Part shown: positions 27,888 to 37,446 of the stretch, piece after piece
Position numbering within the stretch: position 1 is the first letter of the stretch
Layout: every line of letters begins with the position of its first letter
From: Veronia pacifica
GTDB lineage: Bacteria > Pseudomonadota > Gammaproteobacteria > Enterobacterales > Vibrionaceae
Assembly: GCF_001707825.1 (NCBI RefSeq)
Contig: NZ_LYBM01000038.1
Span: 1 to 50,133, forward strand
Direction: 5' to 3'
Length of the DNA stretch: 50,133 nucleotides
Translations under genes and position numbers: made by a program
Notes under the pieces: model-generated
What the model was told of the DNA's origin: nothing
Databases searched by the model: none
Seen by the model: only the letters and a program-made list of their open reading frames with translations

Positions 27888-29183
27888 TTAGTGGTAAAGT
27901 GGGAATCGTTGACAAAGTTGTTGTACTTCTTTGCGAACACGCTCTTCAACTTCAGGATTACCGTCGGGTGACTCAACAAGGCCATCAAGTACGTCGCCAA
28001 TCCATTGGCCGACTAAACGGAATTCTTCAACACCGAAACCACGGCTAGTGCCAGCGGGGGTGCCCAGTCGAATGCCAGAAGTCACCATAGGTTTTTCGGT
28101 ATCAAACGGGATACCATTTTTGTTGCAGGTAATGCCAGCACGCTCAAGTGCCACTTCCACCACATTACCTTTCAGCCCTTTAGGGCGAAGGTCGACAAGC
28201 ATAAGGTGGGTGTCTGTGCCGCCGGTCACAATGTCACAACCGCGTGACTGAAGCACTTCAGCCAGCGCCTTTGCATTTGATACGACGTTGTCGATATAAA
28301 GTTTAAATTCAGGCTCCAGTGCTTCACCAAAAGCCACGGCTTTAGCAGCGATGACGTGCATCAGAGGGCCACCCTGTAAGCCTGGGAAAACAGCCGAGTT
28401 AATCTTCTTACTAACGGCTTCTTCGTTAGTTAGAATCATACCACCACGGGGTCCGCGGAGCGTTTTATGTGTGGTTGTGGTCACAACATGTGCGTGTGGA
28501 ATCGGACTCGGGTGAGAGCCTGTAGCAACCAGACCTGCGATATGCGCCATATCAACCATCAGCAATGCGTCGACGCTATCAGCAATTTCGCGGAAGCGGG
28601 CAAAATCGACATGGCGAGGAATCGCTGAACCACCCGCGATGATCATTTTTGGCTTGTGTTCCTGAGCCAGTCTGGCGACTTCGTCATAATCCAGTTCCAG
28701 TGTATCTTCGCTGACACCATACTGGATAGCGTTGAACCATTTACCAGATTGAGCAGGGCGGGCACCGTGTGTGAGGTGTCCACCAGCATCCAGTGACATG
28801 CCTAAGATAGTATCACCGGGTTGCAGCAGTGCCAGCATGACGGCGCCGTTTGCCTGAGCACCAGAGTGAGGTTGCACATTGACGTATTCGCAGCCGAATA
28901 ACTGCTTTGCACGGCTGATAGCGATAGCTTCGACTTCATCAACGTGTTCACAGCCACCGTAATAACGACGACCCGGGTAGCCCTCTGCATATTTATTGGT
29001 CAGACAGCTGCCCTGTGCCTGCATTACTGCTTTTGACACGATATTTTCAGAGGCAATCAGCTCGATTTGCTGGTTCTGACGTTTCTCTTCAGCCTTGATG
29101 CAGGCCATTACCGCACCGTCTGTCTCGTTCAGGTTGGTCGAGAAGAAGTTCTCATGTTGTGCTGTCTGATAGCGAGGTTTCAT
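27888..29183 (-). CDS. glyA: Serine hydroxymethyltransferase
   Basis: 431 aa. PLP lysine Lys240 in [34 protein letters not shown] and the SGAQAN motif are present. It interconverts glycine and serine using methylene-tetrahydrofolate, here likely joining glycine cleavage to serine breakdown. The frame is open to 29297, but ATG 29183 has AAGGA 7 nt upstream and is the natural start. It lies 64 bp after sdaA. Being tied to the gcv genes it may be a second, catabolic copy, as seen on vibrio chromosome 2; that is inference. Confidence 0.95.
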   Translation of the reverse strand: MKPRYQTAQHENFFSTNLNETDGAVMACIKAEEKRQNQQIELIASENIVSKAVMQAQGSCLTNKYAEGYPGRRYYGGCEHVDEVEAIAISRAKQLFGCEYVNVQPHSGAQANGAVMLALLQPGDTILGMSLDAGGHLTHGARPAQSGKWFNAIQYGVSEDTLELDYDEVARLAQEHKPKMIIAGGSAIPRHVDFARFREIADSVDALLMVDMAHIAGLVATGSHPSPIPHAHVVTTTTHKTLRGPRGGMILTNEEAVSKKINSAVFPGLQGGPLMHVIAAKAVAFGEALEPEFKLYIDNVVSNAKALAEVLQSRGCDIVTGGTDTHLMLVDLRPKGLKGNVVEVALERAGITCNKNGIPFDTEKPMVTSGIRLGTPAGTSRGFGVEEFRLVGQWIGDVLDGLVESPDGNPEVEERVRKEVQQLCQRFPLYH

Positions 29184-29247
29184 CTTTAAGTCCTTTGTCA
29201 TACAGGGCCTTTGTGTCGGCACTTTGTTATTCTGGTATTGCTGTCTG

Positions 29248-30648
29248 TCAGCAAGCGACCACGTTAATCGGTATAGTGTTAGTGGCAAGCCCACCAAGAG
29301 ACGTCTCTTTGTACTTGCTCATCATATCGAGTCCAGTTTCATGCATGGTTTTAATCACGGTATCCAGTGGTACGTGATGTTCACCGTCACCGTTCAAAGC
29401 CAGGCGAGTTGCGTTGATTGCCTTAACGGCACCCATGGTGTTTCGCTCAATACATGGCACCTGTACCAGCCCATTGATGGGATCACAGGTCAGGCCAAGA
29501 TTGTGTTCCATGCCTATTTCGGCGGCGTTCTCTACTTGAGCGACGCTGGCCCCCATTGCAGCAGCAAGACCTGCCGCAGCCATTGAACAAGCCACGCCAA
29601 TTTCACCCTGACAACCTACTTCTGCAGCGGATATTGACGCATTTGTTTTGTAGAGTGAGCCCACCGCAGCTGCGGTAGCCAGAAACGTACGAATACCTTG
29701 GGTGTTGCCCGGAGAAACAAACTTGTTGTAGTAGGCCAATACCGCTGGTATGACGCCAGCTGCACCATTTGTCGGCGCAGTAACCACTCTCCCGCCTGCT
29801 GCGTTCTCTTCGTTTACCGCCATGGCGTACATGTTTACCCAGTCATTACTGTCTAGTGGGAGCCCGGTATGACCCATTTTATTGATTGACTGGAAGAGAG
29901 ATTTAGCCCGTCGCTTAATCTTGAGACCGCCCGGCAATAAACCGTCTGATGCTATTCCCCGCTCAATGCAATCGAACATGACTTGCCATATCGCATCGAT
30001 CTGCTGGTATATGTCGTCCAGTTTTGCGTCTGGGTTTTCTGCGAGAGCACGGGCCATTTCGTTATCAAACATGACGTCTGCAATCGTTTTTTCGGCATTG
30101 CGACAGTGGCCTATTAACTCGGCGGCACTGGTGAAGGGGTAGGGAAGCGCAACGGTGTCACTGTCTGCTGATGTTTCGCCTCTTTCGACAACAAAACCAC
30201 CGCCGACGGAAAAATACGTATTGGTATGAATTACAGCCCCTTTTTTGTCGTAGGCTGTTACCTTCATGCCATTGGGGTGTTCGGTCAACACCATGTCGTT
30301 GTGAAAAACGATATGTGTTTCCCAGTCGAATGAGATGACGTTTTTACTGGCAAAAGAGAGTGATTTGGTTTGTTTGATTTGCTCGGTCAAAGATGGGATA
30401 AGGTTGGAGTCGATACTTTGTGGCCATTCACCAAGTAAGCCCATGGCACAGGCTGTGTCTGTTGCGTGACCTTTACCTGTTAATGCCAGAGAACCATAAA
30501 GGTCAACGACCACTTCTTTCACCTTGTCGGTCAGCTGATAACTTTCAACATCTCTAACAAAACGGGCGCAAGCGACCATGGGTCCGACAGTGTGAGAACT
30601 GGACGGACCGACTCCTATTTTAAATAAATCGAACATGCTGTGGCTCAT
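29248..30648 (-). CDS. sdaA: L-serine ammonia-lyase, iron-sulphur type
   Basis: 466 aa; both the beta ([20 protein letters not shown]) and alpha domains are in one chain as in E. coli SdaA (454 aa). Iron-sulphur ligands are expected among the Cys of [14 protein letters not shown] and [19 protein letters not shown]. It converts serine to pyruvate and ammonia. The frame is open to 30813, but ATG 30648 with AGGAG 7 nt upstream and immediate homology is the start. First gene of the leftward operon, directly downstream of the operator region. Confidence 0.96.
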   Translation of the reverse strand: MSHSMFDLFKIGVGPSSSHTVGPMVACARFVRDVESYQLTDKVKEVVVDLYGSLALTGKGHATDTACAMGLLGEWPQSIDSNLIPSLTEQIKQTKSLSFASKNVISFDWETHIVFHNDMVLTEHPNGMKVTAYDKKGAVIHTNTYFSVGGGFVVERGETSADSDTVALPYPFTSAAELIGHCRNAEKTIADVMFDNEMARALAENPDAKLDDIYQQIDAIWQVMFDCIERGIASDGLLPGGLKIKRRAKSLFQSINKMGHTGLPLDSNDWVNMYAMAVNEENAAGGRVVTAPTNGAAGVIPAVLAYYNKFVSPGNTQGIRTFLATAAAVGSLYKTNASISAAEVGCQGEIGVACSMAAAGLAAAMGASVAQVENAAEIGMEHNLGLTCDPINGLVQVPCIERNTMGAVKAINATRLALNGDGEHHVPLDTVIKTMHETGLDMMSKYKETSLGGLATNTIPINVVAC

Positions 30649-30796
30649 CGCATGTCTCCTTACTCTATTTGCCTCATTACGTGTGTACGCTGAGGCGCCT
30701 ACATTCAAGCCCGCATTGTTTGAAACCAGCGAACCTGCGTGTGTATCCCTTGTTATTCGATAACATACAAAACACCTGCTACTTCCGCAAAATAAA

Positions 30797-30810
30797 TTTC
30801 CTATAGGAAA
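30797..30810. promoter_or_regulatory. 14-bp palindromic operator, sdaA side
   Basis: TTTCCTATAGGAAA is a perfect palindrome lying 149 bp before the sdaA start. A near-identical copy lies at 31058-31073. The pairing across a divergent promoter region next to an XRE-cupin regulator gene makes it a candidate binding site for that protein. Confidence 0.65.
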
Positions 30811-30869
30811 CACGCACTGTGATCATTGTTGCAATTTATAGTTGCCAATCGTAACAGAGTTTGCGTCCG

Positions 30870-30885
30870 TAGCAAACGTTTGCTT
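30870..30885. promoter_or_regulatory. PurR-type box
   Basis: AGCAAACGTTTGCT (30871-30884) is a perfect palindrome and matches the core of the PurR operator (ACGCAAACGTTTGCGT type). In E. coli PurR represses glyA and the gcv operon, so a box here, 223 bp before sdaA, fits the pathway. Confidence 0.65.
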
Positions 30886-31057
30886 ATCTATTCTCTATAG
30901 CATGATATAAGTTGTTTAATCTCGCTATATTTATTTTAAAGTGCTGAAATTAAAGTGTAATTTTTTCTTAAATCTTTGCTGATTAAACCAAGGCTATTTT
31001 TTGATTCACCACTCCGGGAAAATCGGTTGTTTTTGCTACGTTTTGTTGATTTATTAA

Positions 31058-31073
31058 GTTTCCTATACGAAAC
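31058..31073. promoter_or_regulatory. Second copy of the palindromic operator, regulator/gcvT side
   Basis: GTTTCCTATACGAAAC is a 16-bp palindrome with one mismatched pair. It lies just upstream of a possible -10 (TATAAA at 31123-31128) for the regulator gene, a position suited to autoregulation. Confidence 0.62.
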
Positions 31074-31170
31074 TTTTATCCAAATCGTTAACTCAGACGA
31101 TGAAAGCGACGCACGGAATGTGTATAAATAGTCAGAGATGAGTGCTGACCTCAAAGGAAATTTGTGGCGT

Positions 31171-31830
31171 ATGACAGAGACAAATTCACAGGAAGTGCTT
31201 TCGGTCGTCACTCTGACGCGCGGCGAAAAGAATGCTGCAAGTCGTGAGAGCGCACATACGGCTGATACACAGATCGCTCCGCTTAAACTCGGTGAGCGGT
31301 TGAAAGAAATTCGAATGGCCGGAGGATTGACTCTGGAAGAAGCCAGTCAACGCACCGGGCTGGCGCGCTCCACGCTGTCGAAAATTGAAAATGAACAAAT
31401 TTCTCCGACATTTCAGGCAATGCAAAAATTGGCAGCAGGCCTGAACATCGACATTCCTCAGCTTTTTACCCCACCACAAACCAGAGCTGCTGCTGGCCGT
31501 CGTGATATTACTCGTTCTGGCCAGGGAAAGCCGCGTCCGACAGGGACGTATGAGCATGAACTGTTGGCGACTCAGCTAAGACATAAAAAAATGATGCCAT
31601 TCAAGACCCGCGTCCGAGCAAGAAGCTTGGATGAGTATGGGGACTGGATTCGCCACGATGGCGAAGAGTTCTTGTTGGTACTCGAAGGCAGCATTGAGTT
31701 TTACTCGGAGTTTTATGAAGCGATCACCCTTGATGAGGGAGATAGCGTTTACTACGACGCAAACATGGGCCACATGCTGGCGTCAGTAAGTGAGAAAGAT
31801 GCGTTAATTCTTTGGGTTACGGCGTCGTGA
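31171..31830 (+). CDS. XRE-family regulator with C-terminal cupin domain
   Basis: 219 aa from ATG 31171; ATG 31138 is also in frame but has no ribosome binding site and lies very near a putative -10. Helix-turn-helix at ~40-95 (LGERLKEIRMAGGLTLEEAS and GLARSTLSKIENEQISP); cupin at ~135-215 (HDGEEFLLVLEGSIEF, then LDEGDSVYYDANMGH). The cupin half likely binds a small effector. Its place between the sdaA operon and gcvT, with paired palindromes in the shared region, argues that it controls glycine/serine breakdown. This gene order is what I recall from vibrios. Confidence 0.88.
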   Translation: MTETNSQEVLSVVTLTRGEKNAASRESAHTADTQIAPLKLGERLKEIRMAGGLTLEEASQRTGLARSTLSKIENEQISPTFQAMQKLAAGLNIDIPQLFTPPQTRAAAGRRDITRSGQGKPRPTGTYEHELLATQLRHKKMMPFKTRVRARSLDEYGDWIRHDGEEFLLVLEGSIEFYSEFYEAITLDEGDSVYYDANMGHMLASVSEKDALILWVTAS

Positions 31831-31927
31831 CATAGCTCAGACGAGTAACTATTTTTACACGGCATCCTCTGGGGTGCAGGACAACAGTAGTAAGTGCGTA
31901 GATCACGCAGTTATCATGGAGCGAAAC

Positions 31928-33046
31928 ATGTCTCAGGAACTTCTTAAAACCCCATTTCACGCGATGCACATCGAAATGGGAGGCAAAATGGTCCCATTCG
32001 CAGGCTTTGATATGCCAGTGCAATATGGGTTGGGTGTCAAGAAAGAACACTTACATTGCCGTGAGCGTGCAGGCCTTTTCGATGTCTCTCACATGGGACA
32101 ACTTCGCCTTCATGGCACAGGCGCAGCGGCGGCACTTGAAGCATTGGTACCCGTTGATATCCAAGATTTACCGGTAGGTAAGCAGCGTTATGCCTTGTTC
32201 ACGAATGAGCAAGGCGGCTTGATGGACGATTTGATGGTGACTAACTTTGGCGACCATCTGTTTGTTGTCGTAAACGCAGCCTGTAAAGAGCAAGATATCG
32301 CACACCTTGAAAAGCACCTACCGGAAGATGTAACGCTTGAGCGCCTTGACGATCGCGCCCTACTTGCTTTGCAGGGACCTGAAGCTGCAGAGGTACTGGC
32401 AAAAATTAACCCAGCAGTTGCCGATATGGTCTTTATGGACGCGGCAAAGATCGAACTTAATGGCATTGAGTGTCTGGTGAGTCGTTCAGGTTATACGGGT
32501 GAGGATGGCTACGAAATTTCTGTTCCCGCTGCTCAGGCTGAAGCATTTGCAAGAACACTTCTGAGTGATGAGGCTGTAGAATGGATTGGTCTGGGTGCGC
32601 GTGACTCTCTCCGACTAGAGTGCGGTTTGTGCCTGTACGGTAATGATATCGATCCGACGACAACACCTGTAGAGGCAAGTCTGCTGTGGGCTATCAGTAA
32701 ATCTCGTCGCGCAGATGGTGAGCGTGCAGGTGGGTTCCCAGGTGCAGATGTCATTCTTGATCAAATCGCGACAAAAGACGTTCAGCGCAAGCGTGTAGGC
32801 CTAGTTGGGCAAAGTAAAGCGCCGGTTCGCGAGGGAGCTGAGCTGTTTGATGCCGATGGTAATAAAGTAGGTAACGTCACTAGTGGAACATTTGGCCCAA
32901 CAAAGGGCATGCCAGTGGCGATGGCTTACGTAAATACAGCGCTCGCTACAGTAGGGACAGAGCTGTTTGCTGAGGTTCGCGGCAAAAAACTGCCAATGAC
33001 AATTGAAAAAATGCCATTTGTTCCTCAGCGTTATTACCGCGGATAA
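31928..33046 (+). CDS. gcvT: Glycine cleavage system aminomethyltransferase (T protein)
   Basis: 372 aa (E. coli 364). Starts TPFHAMHIEMGGKMVPFAGF; the DVSHMGQLRLHG segment and SGYTGEDGYEI folate-binding region are present, as is the C-terminal GCV_T_C domain. It releases ammonia from the H protein and makes methylene-tetrahydrofolate. The frame opens at 31874, but ATG 31928 with GGAG 6 nt upstream is the start. It is ~97 bp after the regulator, probably co-transcribed, and followed by a strong terminator. Confidence 0.97.
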   Translation: MSQELLKTPFHAMHIEMGGKMVPFAGFDMPVQYGLGVKKEHLHCRERAGLFDVSHMGQLRLHGTGAAAALEALVPVDIQDLPVGKQRYALFTNEQGGLMDDLMVTNFGDHLFVVVNAACKEQDIAHLEKHLPEDVTLERLDDRALLALQGPEAAEVLAKINPAVADMVFMDAAKIELNGIECLVSRSGYTGEDGYEISVPAAQAEAFARTLLSDEAVEWIGLGARDSLRLECGLCLYGNDIDPTTTPVEASLLWAISKSRRADGERAGGFPGADVILDQIATKDVQRKRVGLVGQSKAPVREGAELFDADGNKVGNVTSGTFGPTKGMPVAMAYVNTALATVGTELFAEVRGKKLPMTIEKMPFVPQRYYRG

Positions 33047-33086
33047 AATGTAAAACGCCACCTAAATACTCATGTTGAGTCTTAAG

Positions 33087-33116
33087 AAAGCACAACTATT
33101 ACGTTGTGCTTTTTTG
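33087..33116 (+). terminator. Rho-independent terminator of gcvT
   Basis: AAAGCACAAC pairs with GTTGTGCTTT around a 6-nt loop, followed by more T. Strong, 41 nt past the stop. The following ~290 bp up to the DnaJ-related gene hold nothing I can assign. Confidence 0.92.
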
Positions 33117-33407
33117 TTTTAATGCATTGTCATAACATTCAATTTATTTATTTTTTCTGCTTGAGGAAATAGAAAAGCACAAAAGAAGAGATATATTTTT
33201 TACCGTACAGTCAACAGTAAGTATCACTTTTAAGATGCCCAGAAAATTAATTTTGTCAAAAAAATTTAGGTGGGCAAAATTTAATGATGTGAATTAGCTC
33301 AGACTTAAAAACATTAGACAGCAGACATCAGTTTTCTGGATTAATGTCTAGTAAAGAAACGACTTTTCTGAAGGGTGAATCAGGTGACGGAAGGGAGGCC
33401 ACTACCT

Positions 33408-34016
33408 ATGTTAGCGGAGCAGAAAGGCGAAATTGACAATCCACTTATCTGGCCAGTTCTGAGTATTCTTGAAGCATCTCCGGACAGCTGGAAAGTTCAC
33501 CATTTAATGGCTGAACTTCAGAAAACGACTATCATTGACCCGCTTGATGAGGATGTGCAGTTAGATTTATTCAAACGTAATTTTCTAATAATGAATGCAC
33601 TCTATCAATTGCAGGAAATGTTATATCCAAGGCAGTGGCTTCAGGTGGAATCAATGAATATACGCCTGATGTTTCGTTCAACAAAACTTGGCTTAAGAAA
33701 ACAAGAGATTGATGTTCAGGATCCTCTCAGAGAATATTATCTCAATTGGCGCAACTATAATGCGCAAGAAGAGGACGTAAAAGAAATGCTGCGCTCTTTT
33801 TGGAAGCGTTACCGTAGATATATCGGGCATTCAACTGATACCACCATTGAAAGAAGTAATGCTTTGGCAGCACTTGGCTTGCCCTCTGATGCCTCAGAAA
33901 AAGATATCCGTCAGCAATGGCGAAAAATGGCCTTGAAATGGCATCCCGACCGTCCAGAAGGCGATGCGAACGTGTTTCGCACCATGTGTGAGGCATGGCA
34001 GAGCTTACGCCTGTAA
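33408..34016 (+). CDS. DnaJ-related protein with C-terminal J domain
   Basis: 202 aa from ATG 33408 (GGGAGG 9 nt upstream); GTG starts at 33375 and 33384 are in frame but poorer. The N-terminal ~145 residues match the DNAJ-related region (NPLIWPVLSILEASPDSWKV). The C-terminal ~60 residues are a J domain with helix II basic residues and the HPD motif in KWHPDRPEGDA. It should stimulate an Hsp70, but it lacks the Gly/Phe and zinc regions of DnaJ. Single gene with a hairpin right after it. Confidence 0.88.
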   Translation: MLAEQKGEIDNPLIWPVLSILEASPDSWKVHHLMAELQKTTIIDPLDEDVQLDLFKRNFLIMNALYQLQEMLYPRQWLQVESMNIRLMFRSTKLGLRKQEIDVQDPLREYYLNWRNYNAQEEDVKEMLRSFWKRYRRYIGHSTDTTIERSNALAALGLPSDASEKDIRQQWRKMALKWHPDRPEGDANVFRTMCEAWQSLRL

Positions 34017-34020
34017 AGAT

Positions 34021-34048
34021 ATGGAGTGGTATGACATTATCACTCCAT
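34021..34048 (+). terminator. 11-bp stem-loop directly after the DnaJ-related gene
   Basis: ATGGAGTGGTA pairs with TATCACTCCAT (one G-T) around TGACAT, 4 nt past the stop. No T-run follows, so either a factor-dependent terminator or a 3' stabilising hairpin. Confidence 0.5.
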
Positions 34049-34159
34049 TCACCTCACGCCTTGATGCTTGTTGATTAACTCATCTGTACTAATGACATAT
34101 TTTGCGCATAACTTTTTAAGTTTTTTTGGTCAGTACTGCGTAAGAGGCAGAGGTAAGTA

Positions 34160-34429
34160 ATGCATCGCAACATTGTTCTTTTTTCATTACTTTGGTGTTG
34201 TCTATTACCGAGCGTGGCATGGGACCTTGTTGAGAAAGATGATATTGAAATTCCCAACGTTTTCTTCACTATCCATTGTAACAACGGCGATGAGATAGTT
34301 ATTTCCGGTCACGCCGACGACAATTTATTCCATGATATTTTCGGTGACGTGCATGGTTCACTCGATAAAGCTGCACGAGTATCCTGCGACGAAAGTGCGA
34401 AAATCGAACTTATCAATGATCAAGGTTGA
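34160..34429 (+). CDS. Small secreted two-cysteine protein, paralogue 1
   Basis: 89 aa. Signal peptide of ~20 residues ending PSVA, so the mature protein begins at Trp. The mature part has exactly two Cys (in IHCNNG and RVSCDES), suggesting one disulphide, and an acidic net charge. It is clearly related to the 89-aa product of 41011-41280: both start AW(D/E), share I-x-C-x-N, then G-x-(V/I)-H-x-(S/T)-L-D-x-A-x-x-x-S-C. AGAGGTAA precedes the ATG. Its stop overlaps the end of the convergent protease gene by 10 bp. I do not recognise the family; a periplasmic partner or inhibitor of the protease is a guess from position. Confidence 0.75.
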   Translation: MHRNIVLFSLLWCCLLPSVAWDLVEKDDIEIPNVFFTIHCNNGDEIVISGHADDNLFHDIFGDVHGSLDKAARVSCDESAKIELINDQG

Positions 34430-37400
34430 TCAAAAACACACACAAGCCCCTTATCGTTACCCATCTTTATAGTCATCCAGAAGTGTTGTGATTTCATTTT
34501 GTTCTCTTCAAAAGTCATCAGCCAAATTCTGTAGCCAAGTGGCTCATCCGAAGAAAGAAAACGTTTTTTGCTCAGTGTATTGAGTAAATTATTATCGTGA
34601 AGGTATTGCCATAGTTTTTCGTACTCTTCTTTTTTCGCCAGTCTACTGCCCGGAATTTCGCAGCTTGTCCTAACTCCCCAGCCGTTTAAATCTGGATTAA
34701 GTAACTTATCATCGAGTACTTGATAGATTTTCCCATCAACCGAGTAAGATTCTGACTCAAGCAGCCTATTTCTGCTTATCTTGATGGTTGCAATACGGTC
34801 AACATCATCAACTCTTGCTCTTAAGAAGAGCGGACACTTAGGTGGAGATTCATAAGTGAGCCTAATGTGGGGGTTGTCTGGTGATGGATAGTAGGATAAG
34901 TCATAACTCCATTTACAAGAGGTTAGCACGTGGAGATTAACGCGTGAAATATCCAGATCACTGCTATTCACAAAGGTTAACGTCATACCAACATTATCAA
35001 TTATACGCTGCTCGATAAGCAGTGGAGGTATGTGTGTTTTACCACGATTTTTTCGGGTCTCACTATCAACGACAAGTGGTAGATAAAATTTACTGAAGTG
35101 GTCAGCAAAGCCGTATGTCATGCCGCTTGAGTGACTCATACCCATGGCATGCCCAATTTCGTGATACCAAATGTTGTAGTATTGCCCATCGTAATTTTTA
35201 AAACTTTTGTGGTCTTTATTGACGTAATTTTGCCATATAGATGCCCATCCACCTGATTTGGTTAGAAATAGGCTGAGATTAGGGCTGCTACCGCCGCCAA
35301 CACCTTCAGCTCTGTATTTATTTCTCATTACTTTGAGCGTCAACCTGTGACCTTCAGCCCCAAATTTTAGAAGATTAAATTCGCTATACGGTAAATCAAC
35401 ATCTTTATAATTTTCACACTGAGAATACTTACTACATTTTTTTTCAAAAAACGTCTTGATGTGCTCTGCGTAACTTTGGGTATTTACTTGGTTATAAATA
35501 TTGATCACGGCTCGTTCTATCACCGGTCGTTGGGACGAATCTGGCAGGCTATAGCATGTCTGGGTGTCATCCGTGCATTTGTCTGATACGTCATTGGGGC
35601 CAACCGTGATTGTCGGATTAAACAGCTTGAACTGATGCTCAAATGCGATGCTTTCCACAGAGGACGTTGAGAACGATATAGCCGCTTTACTGTATTCCGG
35701 TAAGGTTTCTGACAAAGACAGGCGTGTAAGTGTGTTATCACTTCCCACCCTCACCGCTAAACTATCAATGGGCGTCGGGGTCTGGTTAATGAGATACCAG
35801 ACATTGTCGACGCTTTCGAAGCTGATGCCGTCAAAGACGAATTTATCTGGCAAATCCAGCGTGTCGATACCATCGATTATTGCATCTAGTGTTTCGATGC
35901 TGCGTGGTGAAATAGGGAGAGAAAATTCTCTTGTTTTTACCTGATTGTGAGAAAGTGTTTCTTCAGCTAGAGGTTCAAATTCGACCACAATCTGACAATC
36001 TTCTGTGGGGTGTGTGACGGTGTATTGTCCGTCCTGCTGTGTACCACCACAACCAGTAACCGTTTTCACTTTTTGCAGCAGGCCAGGTTGCAGGGAGAAG
36101 ACCCTAATGTCGCTGTGTGTCATCAATGTATCTGAAGGATAAAGGGCTCCGTCTCCTGTGATCTGACTCGTTACGTTGAACTGTTTGGCAGTAAATTCGG
36201 CATCAATTTCACAGTTGTCAGTAACACCAGTAAGACGATATATGTCATCTATGTGTGCCCCGTTGCAGCCAGTGATAGATGACAACTCGAAATATTGCTC
36301 AGGCTCGATGGTCAGATCGACCTGCTCGCTATGAGTAATTGTTCCCTGAGGGGAAGATAGGTTGCCATTGCCTTCCACCATGGTTGTGTATTGGTATTCT
36401 GTTTCGGAAAACACGGCATTCATGATGCAGTCTGAAACTGGGCGTTGAATCTTATACTCACTGCCGTTGAGTAAGCCGTCACAACCTTCGATGCTTTCAA
36501 GCTCTGAATGCGGATTGGCTTCGAGCATGAAAAGGTAAGTATCACTGTGAGTCATTGTCATCGCAGTTGGCATAGTATTCATTGGTTGCTGGTCATAAAG
36601 GATTGTTCCGTCGCCAGTGACCCTGCTGCCAATGGTGTAATGGATGGGTGAGAATGACACGTCTAGTGAGCAGTTATCGGTTAGGCTCTCAACGATATAT
36701 TGATCATTAGATAGCTGCTTTACGCCGCAGCCTGAAACATTGGTAATTTCATGATGTTCACTCGGAGAGGGGGTAAAAACGTGTTTTTCAAAATGTGTCA
36801 GGCTTTTAATTACTGGTGATATAGCGCCCGAGCCGTTAAGTTGGATGGCGATCTCGAAAGACTGGGGAACAAACTCCACATTGACATTACAGTCATTACT
36901 CAGGTTCTTAATAGTAATTTGATCATTACTCATTTTTGCCTGACAGCCGTCGATGGATCCAACGAAAAAGTATTGTTCTGGGCTGACAGTGAAGACTTTT
37001 TCCGAGCCATAAGGAAGCTGCCAACTATCCGGGCTGACTGAGCCGTTACCGATACTATTGATCTTTACGCTGAAGACATCGGGCTCAATGACAATATCGA
37101 CTACACAATCCTTTTCCATACTCTCTACGACATAAGATGTACCGCTGTATTTACCGCCGCAACCCTGTGCTTTGACCACACTATGAAATTCAGCGGAAGC
37201 AACATCTATGCGAACCATTTCCCCCAGTGCTATCTTACGGCTGTTATTCCCTGCAATCATATCTGTGCCCATAAATTGAGCAATGCCCTTGCCCTTAACA
37301 TTGACTTCGACAATAGCCAACCCAGGTTCACTGATTAATTCATCTGGGTTTACAGGTTCACGAGTTGTGTTGCTTTGCGGGCTGTCAGAGGCATCGCAGC

Positions 37401-37446
37401 CAACAATCAATAATATAGTGATGATGAATAGAAAACGACGACTCAT
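34420..37446 (-). CDS. Large lipoprotein zinc metalloprotease with six cysteine-paired repeats
   Basis: 1008 aa. Lipoprotein signal LLIVGC, lipidated Cys 17 followed by Asp. Residues ~45-505 hold about six tandem ~70-residue domains, each starting with a V-x-G-x-G strand and carrying a GC...DC cysteine pair, like divergent InlB B-type/Gram-positive-style repeats. A beta-rich linker follows. The protease motif is HEIGHAMGMSH (His762, Glu763, His766, His772), the HExxHxxGxxH zinc signature, followed by SSGMTYG that may be the Met-turn. A C-terminal ~90-residue domain starts CEIPGSRLAKKEEYEKLW. The M66 (StcE/TagA) group is the nearest I can suggest; this is uncertain. Function is probably cleavage of an extracellular or periplasmic protein. 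Confidence 0.8.
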   Translation of the reverse strand: MSRRFLFIITILLIVGCDASDSPQSNTTREPVNPDELISEPGLAIVEVNVKGKGIAQFMGTDMIAGNNSRKIALGEMVRIDVASAEFHSVVKAQGCGGKYSGTSYVVESMEKDCVVDIVIEPDVFSVKINSIGNGSVSPDSWQLPYGSEKVFTVSPEQYFFVGSIDGCQAKMSNDQITIKNLSNDCNVNVEFVPQSFEIAIQLNGSGAISPVIKSLTHFEKHVFTPSPSEHHEITNVSGCGVKQLSNDQYIVESLTDNCSLDVSFSPIHYTIGSRVTGDGTILYDQQPMNTMPTAMTMTHSDTYLFMLEANPHSELESIEGCDGLLNGSEYKIQRPVSDCIMNAVFSETEYQYTTMVEGNGNLSSPQGTITHSEQVDLTIEPEQYFELSSITGCNGAHIDDIYRLTGVTDNCEIDAEFTAKQFNVTSQITGDGALYPSDTLMTHSDIRVFSLQPGLLQKVKTVTGCGGTQQDGQYTVTHPTEDCQIVVEFEPLAEETLSHNQVKTREFSLPISPRSIETLDAIIDGIDTLDLPDKFVFDGISFESVDNVWYLINQTPTPIDSLAVRVGSDNTLTRLSLSETLPEYSKAAISFSTSSVESIAFEHQFKLFNPTITVGPNDVSDKCTDDTQTCYSLPDSSQRPVIERAVINIYNQVNTQSYAEHIKTFFEKKCSKYSQCENYKDVDLPYSEFNLLKFGAEGHRLTLKVMRNKYRAEGVGGGSSPNLSLFLTKSGGWASIWQNYVNKDHKSFKNYDGQYYNIWYHEIGHAMGMSHSSGMTYGFADHFSKFYLPLVVDSETRKNRGKTHIPPLLIEQRIIDNVGMTLTFVNSSDLDISRVNLHVLTSCKWSYDLSYYPSPDNPHIRLTYESPPKCPLFLRARVDDVDRIATIKISRNRLLESESYSVDGKIYQVLDDKLLNPDLNGWGVRTSCEIPGSRLAKKEEYEKLWQYLHDNNLLNTLSKKRFLSSDEPLGYRIWLMTFEENKMKSQHFWMTIKMGNDKGLVCVFDQP

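Noticed and set aside
31831-31927. Glycine riboswitch before gcvT
   Set aside because: The ~97-bp leader is too short and lacks the conserved aptamer segments; none is seen before sdaA either.
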